DNA of 64,000 nt from Ashinkailepas kermadecensis (taxonomy: Eukaryota > Arthropoda > Thecostraca > Neolepadidae). The notes under the pieces were generated by a model. It did no database searches and was not told the origin of the DNA. It saw only the letters and a list, made by a program, of their open reading frames with translations. Shown here piece after piece: positions 23,090 to 33,180 of this stretch. The number at the start of each line of letters is the position of its first letter. Position 1 is the first letter of the stretch. A program made the position numbers and the translations under genes. The stretch lies in assembly GCA_034440615.1 (NCBI GenBank), contig JAOTOM010005185.1:1986001-2050000 (forward strand), read 5' to 3'.

Positions 23090-23661
23090 CTCTTCCTCCG
23101 TCCATTTCGTCGTCGGTCGACCTGTAGCCGTCCTGTCGGTGGCCGGCCGGCGGCGGTCGGCGGCCGCTGACGTCGCGCCAGCGCCTGTCGTCCCGCTGGG
23201 AGAGCGTCAGCCGCCGTCTGAAGCACCTGTCGGGCGCGCCGCGGCGGCGCGACGCAGACTTTGGCACGCGGTTCGTGTGTTTGGCACTGAGCTGCAGCAG
23301 CCGCAGCGAGCACTGGCAGTCGCTGTCGTGGACGCTGCTCCACGAGGCGGACGACGCGACGTCCGACGGCGCGTCCGAGGCGACCGCGGCGCTGTCGTCG
23401 GGCCGCGACGACGGCAGCGAGCGGGGACTGGGCTCGGCGTCCCACGAGTAGGCCGAGCTGAGGCTGGTCTCCGGGCCGGCGGTCGTCAGCGGCTGGTCGG
23501 CGCCGGCGGCCGGCGCGCGCCACGTGCTCGGCGGGTCGCCGCCGGCGTCGCTGTGGTAGTCCGAGGTCAGGCTGAGCGGCCAGCCGCCCGCCGGGCTGGC
23601 GCACGTGCGACTGGCGCCCGCCGGACTGGCGCACGGTCGACTGGCGCCGCCCCACACCGAC
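23090..23661 (-). CDS. candidate internal protein-coding exon, function unknown
   Basis: On the minus strand a frame of 190 codons is bounded by consensus splice sites. The acceptor is CTTTTGCCCGGCAG, with exon base 1 at 23661. The donor is GGAAGAG then GTGAGT, with the last exon base at 23090. The exon is 572 nt, enters with one base of a split codon and leaves with one base, so skipping it would shift the frame. The peptide has no repeats. Its first half is rich in S, A, P and D, with a tryptophan-aspartate segment mid-way. Its second half is basic, with a C-x-C near residue 107 and several R-rich stretches. I recognise no domain; the composition suggests a disordered linker of a larger intracellular protein. 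No neighbouring exons are identified within the window. Other frames are also open here because the DNA is very GC-rich, so the splice sites are the main evidence. Confidence 0.45.
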
Positions 23662-24411
23662 CTGCCGGGCAAAAGTCGACGGTCAGCGGCCAGTGATGTG
23701 GCACCATGTGGAGTCCAACAGGCCTGAGTCGCGTCAATGTGATAATATGACTTCAATGCGGGACAACTTACTACTGCATCCATGCTCCACCATGCGACGC
23801 ATAGCCGAACAAACGAGCTAAACAGGGTAAAGTACAGCATTAATCATGGAGTGAAACTGTTTTGGTATTCAGACTTACAACTCAGACTAGATCGGGAGAG
23901 CCAAAACAACAAAGATAAGATTCCAACTAAACTTCGGACAATGTCCCAGACAGCGATGCACAAAAGCACAAGTTATCCAGTTGGGTTCAAAATTCCCTCA
24001 CAACAGTCCGCCCTGGGGCGAGGCCACAGCCGTATTGACACGGGCTGACACCGACTCCGACACAGCGCGGACCCATCTCACTCTGACCGGCCGTGTCCGT
24101 CTACGGCCGTAATCAGTGCGCTTCCGATCCCGCAGATAGCCCGCGCAGTCACGACGGCCGATAATGACGCAAAAACCCGCCCCGTAATCGCCCTTGTGGT
24201 GGGCGACAGGTCACCGCCGGGTCACGTGCAGAGCGTCAACACAGACCGCGCAAGCGGCCAGCGTCTGTCATACAGACGTAAAGATATGTCACGACTGACG
24301 CGACAAACGGCGTGTTTGACCTTGCAGGTCGACATTCCGACCCAGCCCTCTGCCGTCGGCCAGATAAGGACACGGCGAGCGGGGCTCCAGAGTCGGCGGC
24401 GTGTTATCGTG
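23662..24411. other. unassigned, possibly intronic
   Basis: Upstream of the candidate exon on the minus strand. No further exon recognised. Confidence 0.4.
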
Positions 24412-24540
24412 TAGCGGACTGCTGCGCATAGCCACCTGCTGCGTGTGGCGGACTGCTGCGTGTAGCAGACTGCTGCGTGTAGCAGACTGCTGCATGTAGC
24501 GGACTGCTGTGTGTAGCCGACTGCTGCGTGTAGCAGACTG
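24412..24540. repeat. 17-bp minisatellite, about 7-8 copies
   Basis: Units are GACTGCTGCGTGTAGCA with GCAT, GTGT and GCGCATAGCC variants. Confidence 0.9.
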
Positions 24541-24596
24541 GTGGTGGTGGATTTGTGCTTTAGGGCGCGTCGACTGCATTGGTCATTTTGCGCCCA
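24541..24596 (-). mobile_element. retroelement 3' hairpin module
   Basis: Minus strand: TGGGCGC, AAAAT, GAC, CAATGCA, GTC, GAC, GCGCCC, then TAAAGCACAAAT and a CCACCACCAC tail. The hairpin geometry is the same as in the copies at 17616 and 55310. It is inserted at the edge of the 17-bp array. GCAGACTGG occurs on both sides but is not adjacent, so I do not claim a target-site duplication. Confidence 0.65.
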
Positions 24597-25039
24597 TGTG
24601 TAGTGGCTGGCAGACTGGCGCACTGTGCGGCTGGCAGAGTTCGGATCCACACAGCGCAGCAGAGAATGTCTGGCTGGCGGAATATGGTGTCTCCACAACA
24701 GCTGACCCATGCACTAAGTGTCGTATGTATCTGGAACTGCAACACGTTCCTCGCTGCCAACTCGAACTCGCAGAGCCAGATTTATACCAAGAGTTGCGGC
24801 ATGTGTGCATCAGGCTACATTGTTGGATGTGCTAGTAAGGTCAAGACAACGCAGAAATATCGGAGCACTTGCACAAGCATAGGTTTCTCAGACAGCCCAT
24901 CAAAACGTCCAGAACTGAGACACTAACATGACGTTTGTATGAATGTACATGCTCACTTCGCCACACCGTTCACATACAAAACGCGAGTACCGCACAATGG
25001 GAGTGTAGCCGCCCAGCCGACTCCACTTATCCAGCCTGC

Positions 25040-25307
25040 AGTATCAACCGTGGGATGTCATGCTACAGCTGCAGCCACAGCTGACCCCCCCCGTCCAGCC
25101 TGCAGTATCAGCCGTGGGGTGCCATGCTACAGCTACAGCCACAGCTGACCCCCCCCCCCCTCCAGCTTGCAGTATCAGCCATAGGGTGCCATGCTACAGC
25201 TACAGCCACAGCTGACCCCCCCCCCTCCAGCTTGCAGTATCAGCCCTGGGGTGCCATGCTACAGCTACAGCCACAGCCACAGCTGACCCCCATCCCGCAG
25301 TGTCAGC
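25040..25307. repeat. about 61-bp tandem repeat with poly-C, 4 copies
   Basis: Units contain GCAGTATCAGCCGTGGGGTG and GCTACAGCTACAGCCACAGC. Poly-C runs of 8, 12 and 10 separate them. The array is a diverged relative of the 57-bp array that follows. Confidence 0.85.
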
Positions 25308-26455
25308 CGTCGGGTGTCGTGTCGTGCCACAGCCACTGCCGCCTCTACAGCCTGCAGTATCGGCCGTCGGGTGTCGTGTCGTGCCACAGCCACTGCCGCC
25401 TCTACAGCCTGCAGTATCGGCCGTCGGGTGTCGTGTCGTGCCACAGCCACTGCCACCTCTACAGCCTGCAGTATCGGCCGTCGGGTGTCGTGTCGTGCCA
25501 CAGCCACTGCCGCCTCTACAGCCTGCAGTATCGGCCGTCGGGTGTCGTGTCGTGCCACAGCCACTGCCGCCTCTACAGCCTGCAGTATCGGCCGTCGGGT
25601 GTCGTGTCGTGCCACAGCCACTGCCGCCTCTACAGCCTGCAGTATCGGCCGTCGAGTGTCGTGTCGTGCCACAGCCACTGCCACCTCTACAGCCTGCAGT
25701 ATCAGCCGTCGGGTGTCGTGTCGTGCCACAGCCACTGCCACCTCTACAGCCTGCAGTATCAGCCGTCGGGTGTCGTGCCGTGCCACAGCCACTGCCACCT
25801 CTACAGCCTGCAGTATCAGCCGTCGGGTGTCGTGTCGTGCCACAGCCACTGCCACCTCTACAGCCTGCAGTATCAGCCGTCGGGTGTCGTGCCGTGCCAC
25901 AGCCACTGCCACCTCTACAGCCTGCAGTATCGGCCGTCGGGTGTCGTGTCGTGCCACAGCCACTGCCACCTCTACAGCCTGCAGTATCGGCCATCGGGTG
26001 TCGTGTCGTGCCACAGCCACTGCCGCCTCTACAGCCTGCAGTATCGGCCGTCGGGTGTCGTGTCGTGTCGTGCCACAGCCACTGCCGCCTCTACAGCCCG
26101 CAGTATCGGCCGTCGGGTGTCGTGTCGTGTCGTGCCACAGCCACTGCCGCCTCTACAGCCTGCAGTATCGGCCATCGGGTGTCGTGTCGTGCCACAGCCA
26201 CTGCCGCCTCTACAGCCTGCAGTATCGGCCGTCGGGTGTCGTGTCGTGCCACAGCCACTGCCGCCTCTACAGCCTGCAGTATCGGCCGTCGGGTGTCGTG
26301 TCGTGTCGTGCCACAGCCACTGCCGCCTCTACAGCCCGCAGTATCGGCCGTCGGGTGTCGTGTCGTGTCGTGCCACAGCCACTGCCGCCTCTACAGCCTG
26401 CAGTATCGGCCGTCGGGTGTCGTGTCGTGTCGTGCCACAGCCACTGCCGGTTGTA
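25308..26455. repeat. 57/62-bp minisatellite, about 20 copies
   Basis: Units are close copies containing GCCGTCGGGTGTCGTGTCGT and CCTCTACAGCCTGCAGTATC. From about 26055 a 62-bp variant with an extra GTGTC appears. All three forward frames and two reverse frames stay open through most of the array, giving frames of up to 472 codons that I reject as genes. Confidence 0.95.
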
Positions 26456-26807
26456 GAGGCGGCAGTATCAGCTGTCGGATGTCGTGCCTTGTTGCATCAG
26501 CCATGGCCGGGACACTGTTCTACCGCGGCGACCAGACGATAAGATAGTGCCGGATAGTGCACACAATGGGAGAGGCGCTGTCGGCGGACAGACACGCTGT
26601 GGCCCCTGGACCAGCTGATCAGATGCTGACCCCTACACCGGCTGTGCTGTCACGGCCGTGGGTCCGGCGGCAAGCCACCAGCATCCGCGTGTGGGTCACA
26701 GCCAGAAAGGGGCCCACAAATGTGGAGAATATTCAATGTCAGTTATCAGCCCCACCTTTGCTTGTTAATGTATCCACAAAAACCGGTGAAACCGGCCCAA
26801 CCCTGAA
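26456..26807. other. unassigned
   Basis: Short single-copy stretch between the 57-bp array and a MITE. No gene seen. Confidence 0.4.
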
Positions 26808-27105
26808 CTGAGGACAATTTCACTAACATCACAAGCTGTGTATTTACACTGAATTTGGTGTGAATACACCTTTAGATATTCTTCAAGTATTACCCCTCAC
26901 GCTTTCTTTATATTAACAAGGTATTTAATTCACCATGAGCTGACTGCCAACTAGCTGTTGGTGACTTAAATATTATATGATATTAAAATAAGTAGTGAAA
27001 TGAGTCTTATTAAAATAAGCCGAATTAAATATATTATCTAAAGGTGTATTCACACCAAATTCAATGTGAATACACCGATTGTGATGTTTGTGAAATTGGC
27101 CTCAG
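26808..27105. mobile_element. MITE-like element, 298 bp, with 71-bp terminal inverted repeats
   Basis: The left arm 26808-26878 and right arm 27035-27105 are inverted copies with about 6 mismatches in 71. The ends read CTGAGG(A/C)CAATTTCAC and the inner ends read GTGAATACACCTTTAGATA. The interior is AT-rich and non-coding. I see no clear target-site duplication, so the superfamily is undetermined. It contrasts sharply with the GC-rich array to its left. Confidence 0.75.
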
Positions 27106-27739
27106 ATTACACTACTTTTACGGGAAGCTGTTACGGGATGGCTCCACAGTGCCGCGCACTAGTTGACAGGAAGGGAGGGGGTGCATGTTCTCCTCCCCCT
27201 GAGATCTCGAAAACTAACGCGGCAACTTTCTCAAGGAAAATGGACAATTTCCTGTGATGAGGTCTACTTCTCTGTAAGATAAAATTATGAAAATTGTCAT
27301 AAGAACCAATGCAGGTTTAAGTCATGGAACTTTGGAGACCCATCCGCTTGTATATTTCGCCACCGATTTTATACTTGGCACCATTCCACAGCCAATGAAA
27401 CACTCCTTAAGTTCAGGCGAGAACATATTGATTTTCAAACACCACAGGCGAGTTCACGCACACGCAATTTGAGATATATTTTAGGATGGTTACTTTCCTA
27501 ATGGTAGCTCCAATTTCAAAGCTTGTATTGTTCTAAGCAACAATAATGACATGGAGGACATGACGTAAAAGTAACATACTTTCATAATGGCGGCATCAGC
27601 GAATCTAAAAATAGAGGTAATGAAATATACATAATGGTGATGCAATATTCATATTATTGCAAGTTCCATGATACACACATTGACGCCTTATTTGGATCCA
27701 TTGCAGACGACCACCCCATACAGGAAAATTGTCTGCATA
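27106..27739. other. unassigned AT-rich sequence
   Basis: No gene recognised. The right edge is the target site of the retrotransposon insertion that follows. Confidence 0.45.
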
Positions 27740-27753
27740 GGTGCAGTCAGAGA

Positions 27754-28854
27754 TTGATTGATTGATTATTGGGGTTTTAGGGTGCGTCAACCCCAGTGGG
27801 TTATATTGCACCCATAACAAGCTTGTTTAATCACACATCAGATTGCCACATATGAAGAGCGCTTAACAGAGCAAATATGTGGAAGCAAATTATCAGCTAG
27901 GAATGTGTGTATATTACTTCAAATCCTATATCTGCAAGGAAGCACAAAACCGCTCTGTTGTGTATAAATCTGGAATAGTTTCCCAACAAATCGTCCAACT
28001 TCAGAGTATTAGAATCACATCCGAAGTGACGCCTACGTTCTTCCGTATATGCTGGGCACGCCACCAGCACATGGTGCACAGTTAGCGCGGCATTACACCT
28101 CATACATTTCGGCCTTTCTTGCCCGCACAATAAATACCTATGTGTGGCTAGCGTTTGGCCAATTCTGAGTCGACAGATGGCCACCTCGTCCCTTCTAGTT
28201 TGGCTGAAGGAGGAGGGCCACAGCGCTATATGTGGTTTGATTTGCTTTAATTTGTTGAACTCTATTTGGTCCCATCTGCCCTGCCACTGTCTGATAATAA
28301 ATGATGAGATAATTGGATAGTGGTCACTGGCTCGAAGTGGGAGCACGAGTCTATTTGGTGCTTGTGCTGCACGCCTTGCAGCCTGATCGGCCAGCTCGTT
28401 ACCACGTATTCCGACATGTGCTGGGATCCAGCAAAGTGTTACTTGTTTTCCCATGTGATGTATCGAAGGAAGTTGAGATAAAATGTATCGTACAATGACA
28501 TGCCGCTGGTTAAAACTGCGCAAGGCCAAAAGACTGCTCAGAGAATCGGTCGAAATAGCATGTGTATCCTCGTCGTCGACTTCGATGTATGAAAGGGTTT
28601 TGCTGATGGCTGTCAACTCGGCAGTAAAGACCGTGGCGTGTGGCGGCAGGGAAAAAGAACTTGTGGTCGATCCCCTAACGAAAGCACTACCCACGCCTGT
28701 GTCTGTCTTTGAACCATCTGTGTATGTGACGATGTAACCGTGATATGCTGAAGAAATGAGCTCTAATGTACGTGATAGTAGTTCCTCTTTTGTCACATCT
28801 TGTTTTCTCTGGACAGCGAGGGAAATGTCAATGAAGGGGGAGACCAGTTCCCAC
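27754..28854 (-). mobile_element. 5'-truncated non-LTR retrotransposon, 1.1 kb, with 14-bp target-site duplication
   Basis: GGTGCAGTCAGAGA repeats exactly at 27740-27753 and 28855-28868. Between them, on the minus strand, lie the C-terminal part of a reverse-transcriptase polyprotein (frame open from the 5' junction to a TAG at 27899-27897), about 80 nt of 3' UTR, a hairpin with outer stem GGGTGC/GCACCC, and a short tail of AATC repeats against the left duplication. The endonuclease and reverse transcriptase domains are missing by 5' truncation. Intact frame and exact duplication suggest a recent insertion. RNase H plus the CCHC motif point to the I/Jockey/R1 assemblage of arthropod non-LTR elements; the exact clade cannot be decided without the reverse transcriptase. 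Confidence 0.9.
27897..28854 (-). CDS. RNase H and CCHC C-terminal fragment of a non-LTR retrotransposon polyprotein (partial)
   Basis: About 319 codons, open from the 5' junction of the insertion to its TAG. There is no ATG at the start: the first in-frame start-like codon is a GTG at 28796, so the peptide is a truncated piece that is not expected to be made on its own. Residues below count from that GTG. The RNase H motifs are in order: YTDGSK with Asp27, AEL with Glu60, ISTDS with Asp84, and WIPAHVGIRGNELAD with His127 and Asp137, so all catalytic positions are present. In retrotransposons this domain removes RNA from the RNA-DNA hybrid. Downstream, Cys231, Cys234, His242 and Cys247 form C-x2-C-x7-H-x4-C, the nucleic-acid-binding knuckle usual at the end of such proteins. 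No stop or frameshift interrupts it. Confidence 0.9.
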
Positions 28855-28868
28855 GGTGCAGTCAGAGA

Positions 28869-29690
28869 CTTTAGGATGGGTTGGGCAGGTAATCCTCACA
28901 GCTCGATATATACGCAGAACAAACTAGCTCAGCGTTAAACAATGAATAACCAAGACAGAGCGTTCCCTGCAAAAACGTTCCCATGGTGCCACCATTGACA
29001 GTACATACAGTATGCAACATTCCAAGTTGTTAAACGTTTCTCTAAAAATTTCAGGCAGCAGCCAAGTGCCTGAAATGTATGCGATTTGATGTGAAGTTTG
29101 GAAAATATACCTCACTATTTTAGCCGTGCCTGGAACCGTCATTGAACAACTCCAACAAACAAGAATTTCCATAAAGGAAATTCCATCCAGGGCAATTATT
29201 GCCGACGTAACTGTTGAAAAACGCGATGTGACGATAAGGAATAATGCAACTGAAGGTATATTCACGTATTTGCAGAGCAAAGTGTGCAATGCAGCTCCAT
29301 CCCGATAACAAAGACGTTCAAATATTGGTATACTTGGTAGGTTCAGCTTAGTACTGATAGCTGATAATTCTCAATACTGATCAAACATCGAATCCTGCAG
29401 AGTAAGTCTATCATTTCCGTCATCAGCCAGCTAGATAAGATATACTGCACAAGGATATTGCATGCTTTTAGCGTGCACATTGCATGCTTTTACCGTGCTG
29501 AGGTGTAACTCAAATACATTCACGAACTACAAGAACCGCTCTACTCAAATAGCCCTACCTGAAAAGGCTGAACAACCCATTGGTAGCTGCACATGTTCGG
29601 CATGAAGAGCCAAAGATAAGATGGACGCGTCGCAAACGGACCTGACGATAGGCCACATCTGGCACACCCACGACACACATAACCCGTGCA
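28869..29690. other. unassigned AT-richer sequence
   Basis: No gene or repeat recognised. A short direct repeat, TTGCATGCTTTT, occurs twice near 29457-29493. Confidence 0.45.
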
Positions 29691-29697
29691 CGTGAAC

Positions 29698-29772
29698 ACC
29701 AACACCGTCAGCACCGTCAGCAGTGTCAGCGGTGTCAGCACAGTCAGCACGGTCAGCAACGTCAGCACGGCC
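29698..29772. repeat. 9-bp GTCAGCACC-type tandem repeat, about 8 copies
   Basis: Units are GTCAGCACC/GTCAGCACG with substitutions. The 9-bp period gives a leucine/threonine-rich minus-strand frame that is repeat-derived. Confidence 0.85.
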
Positions 29773-29859
29773 GACGACCCCCTGGTGCCGCGTGTGAGGC
29801 ATGGTCTGCAGGGTGCGAGGTGCACAACAGTGTAGCAGGCACGCTCCTGACTAGCGCGA

Positions 29860-30015
29860 GTGGTGATTCAGTTGGACCCCAGAGTAGCAGGAGTGGTGAA
29901 TGAGTTGGACCCAAGAGTAGCAGGAGCGGTGATTGGGTTTGACTCCTGGGAGCAGGAGTGACGACTGGGTCGAACTCCTGAGCAGCAAGAGTGGCGATTG
30001 GGTCAGACTGTGAGG
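29860..30015. repeat. about 33-bp tandem repeat, 4-5 copies
   Basis: Units contain AGCAGGAGTGGTGAATGAGT and TGGACCC/TCGAACTCC variants. Confidence 0.8.
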
Positions 30016-31664
30016 AGCTGATCGGTGGTAATTACATACACCGCGCTGCCATATCGCGGGCCGGACTGACTCTATTGTCCGTCTGACTGATCCGGCCATC
30101 CCGACCCACAAAAACCCACGGTAAAGAGCCGGCGATGATCGCATCGCACGCACTCCACACGCGCGGGATGTGAGAAAAGAAAGCGGGGACGGGCGGCGGC
30201 ACGCACAAAGGGCAGCTACGGGCCGGCCCGATCATCTCGGCCACCGGAGGCCGGGTGCGCGCTGGCGGAAAAAAGCGCGCCAACCGCTGGCTGTCGGTCG
30301 GTCGGTCGGTCGGTGCGGGCAGTGGCGCCCGGGCGGCGGACGTACCGGCTCGGATGCAGATCGCGCCGCGATCGACGGACGCGCATCGCAGCCGGCACAA
30401 TGGAGAAACGCCGGCCGCGCGGCGATCTGACGCCACGATGGCGGACCGCCCGGCTCGTTCACACGCCACGACCGCCGCCGACCGCGACCTGACGCGACCC
30501 GGGCGTGACCTGGCTGGGCCGGCGGCGTACCTCAGCGTGACGGGCGGCGCGGAGGCAGCTGCCACGGACCGGCACCGGACACGACTGACCGGCCGACAGT
30601 CGCGCGCGCTGCACAGCGCACAACAGAACCCGTTCCTGGTCTCACGGCCGCCGGCTGCCGGTGGGCCGGCCGCCGTAGGTGGCGCAGGAATGCACCGACA
30701 GCACCGACAGCACAGACAGCACCTCAACCTTCCCCCCCACCGTCCGCCGGGACGACCCCAGGCGCGACCGCACAGATCCACCGGCACCACCGTCCGCAGT
30801 GACCTGCCGATTGTGGGCGCAGCTGCAGTGACCTCGCCCCCTTTGTGCGGCGGTGTGACGGTGACTCGGAGATTCGAATCGGCGCCGCAGCCAGTTGGCC
30901 GCGCCACGAGAGACGAATCCTCCAGTCCTCCAGCGAGTGGTGAATCACCGCGGGCGGTAATCACCAGTCATCTCCGCCACTGAGAATGCATCGCATGATC
31001 GGGCCCGGCTGCACACCGGCAAGGTCCGGCAAGGTCGAGTGGTGCAGGTCGGCCGGACCGGCAGCCGCGGGCGGGTCACAGCCCCCACCCGTGGCTCCAC
31101 TGCAGGCATGCGGAGGCACGTCTGCCATCGCTGGACGGGTTGAGCCACCGCGGCGGTTCCGTGCCGCCGCATTGGAACGGGCCTCATCACGAGCGCGCAG
31201 TTGCCAGTCAGCCTCCCACGTCGTTACCTGTCATCCCGTGGGATGGTGAGTCAGGAAACCCGCTTCCAACTGGTTGGTGATGGGAGCAAATTCACGCTCT
31301 TCCTATTCTTCATTGACACCCTCGGGTTTGAACACTTATAAGGGTTATATAAATGGCATTGAAATAATGTGCTCTCAATGGAATGATTCAGAATTTGAAG
31401 AAATCTTCAAATTTAAGCAATTATTTCTACATCGGCAAATGATGGGTCTTGCTCCCCTGTGCACGTACGCCGATATTCCGCAAGGCGACTGACGAGCATG
31501 CGAAGCGCATATGGCCGGCCAGGTGGCACACCACAGCCCACAATCACGGCGAAAGTCAGGGATGAGAACCTCCGGCAGCCGCCAGGCGAACGCGCGTACC
31601 CGGGGGCCTATACAATATACCCGGCCGTTGCGCCGCACCTCTTCCCGGCACGCCGTCCGGCAGG
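30016..31664. other. GC- and CpG-rich unassigned region
   Basis: Very GC-rich from about 30160 to 31250, with long overlapping open frames on both strands (up to 310 codons, minus). Their R/A/P/C-rich composition and simultaneous opening on both strands fit base composition rather than protein. It could hold a CpG-rich promoter or first exon; I see no start or splice site good enough to call. A GGTC microsatellite lies near 30295-30312. Confidence 0.4.
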
Positions 31665-33180
31665 TGCCGTCCGTGGACGGTCAGTGGACGGTCGGCCAGG
31701 TGCCGTCTGGAGTCCGAGTCAGTGGACGGTCGGCCAGGTGCCGTCTGGAGTCCGAGTCAGTGGACGGTCGGCCAGGTGCCGTCTGGAGTCCGAGTCAGTG
31801 GACGGTCGGCCAGGTGCCGTCTGGAGTCCGCGTCAGTGGACGGTCGGCCAGGTGCCGTCTGGAGTCCGCGTCAGTGGACGGTCAGTGGACGGTCAGTGGA
31901 CGGTCAGTGGACGGTCGGCCAGGTGCCGTCTGGAGTCCGCGTCAGTGGACGGTCGGCCAGGTGCCGTCTGGAGTCCGCGTCAGTGGACGGTCGGCCAGGT
32001 GCCGTGTTGGGTCTGGAGTCCGAGTCAGTGGACGGTCGGCCAGGTGCCGTCCGGAGTCCGCGTCAGTGGACGGTCGGCCAGGTGCCGTCCGGAGTCCGCG
32101 TCAGTGGACGGTCGGCCAGGTGCCGTCTGGAGTCCGAGTCAGTGGACGGTCGGCCAGGTGCCGTCCGGAGTCCGCGTCAGTGGACGGTCGGCCAGGTGCC
32201 GTCTGGAGTCCGAGTCAGTGGACGGTCGGCCAGGTGCCGTCTGGAGTCCGAGTCAGTGGACGGTCGGCCAGGTGCCGTCTGGAGTCCGCGTCAGTGGACG
32301 GTCGGCCAGGTGCCGTCTGGAGTCCGCGTCAGTGGACGGTCGGCCAGGTGCCGTCCGGAGTCCGCGTCAGTGGACGGTCGGCCAGGTGCCGTCTGGAGTC
32401 CGAGTCAGTGGACGGTCGGCCAGGTGCCGTCTGGAGTCCGAGTCAGTGGACGGTCGGCCAGGTGCCGTCTGGAGTCCGCGTCAGTGGACGGTCGGCCAGG
32501 TGCCGTCTGGAGTCCGCGTCAGTGGACGGTCGGCCAGGTGCCGTCTGGAGTCCGAGTCAGTGGACGGTCGGCCAGGTGCCGTCTGGAGTCCGCGTCAGTG
32601 GACGGTCGGCCAGGTGCCGTCTGGAGTCCGAGTCAGTGGACGGTCGGCCAGGTGCCGTCTGGAGTCCGAGTCAGTGGACGGTCGGCCAGGTGCCGTCTGG
32701 AGTCCGAGTCAGTGGACGGTCGACCAGGTGCCGTCTGGAGTCCGAGTCAGTGGACGGTCGGCCAGGTGCCGTCTGGAGTCCGAGTCAGTGGACGGTCGAC
32801 CAGGTGCCGTCTGGAGTCCGAGTCAGTGGACGGTCGACCAGGTGCCGTCTGGAGTCCGAGTCAGTGGACGGTCGGCCAGGTGCCGTCTGGAGTCCGAGTC
32901 AGTGGACGGTCGGCCAGGTGCCGTCTGGAGTCCGACGTCAGTGGACGGTCGGCCAGGTGCCGTCTGGAGTCCGCGTCAGTGGACGGTCGGCCAGGTGCCG
33001 TCTGGAGTCCGAGTCAGTGGACGGTCGGCCAGGTGCCGTCTGGAGTCCGAGTCAGTGGACGGTCGGCCAGGTGCCGTCTGGAGTCCGAGTCAGTGGACGG
33101 TCGGCCAGGTGCCGTCCGGAGTCCGCGTCAGTGGACGGTCGGCGAGGTGCCGTCCGAACTCCGAGTCAGTGGACGGTCGG
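31665..33180. repeat. 38-bp minisatellite, about 40 copies
   Basis: Near-identical units of GTCAGTGGACGGTCGGCCAG plus GTGCCGTCTGGAGTCCGA. Variants are CGAG/CGCG, TCTGG/TCCGG and GGCC/GACC. A 12-bp subunit (GTCAGTGGACGG) is repeated four times at about 31870-31917. The unit has no stop in any forward frame; as 38 is not a multiple of 3, three overlapping open frames of 554-622 codons result. These are not treated as genes. Confidence 0.97.

Noticed and set aside
24533..24618. Target-site duplication GCAGACTGG around the 24541 module
   Set aside because: The right copy is not adjacent to the module, and the motif belongs to the neighbouring tandem repeat.
25124..26547. Open frames up to 472 codons
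   Set aside because: They are repeat-derived from the 57/62-bp array, open on both strands.
30032..30983. 310-codon minus and 242-codon plus open frames
   Set aside because: Both strands are open together in very GC-rich DNA, with arginine/alanine-biased translations.
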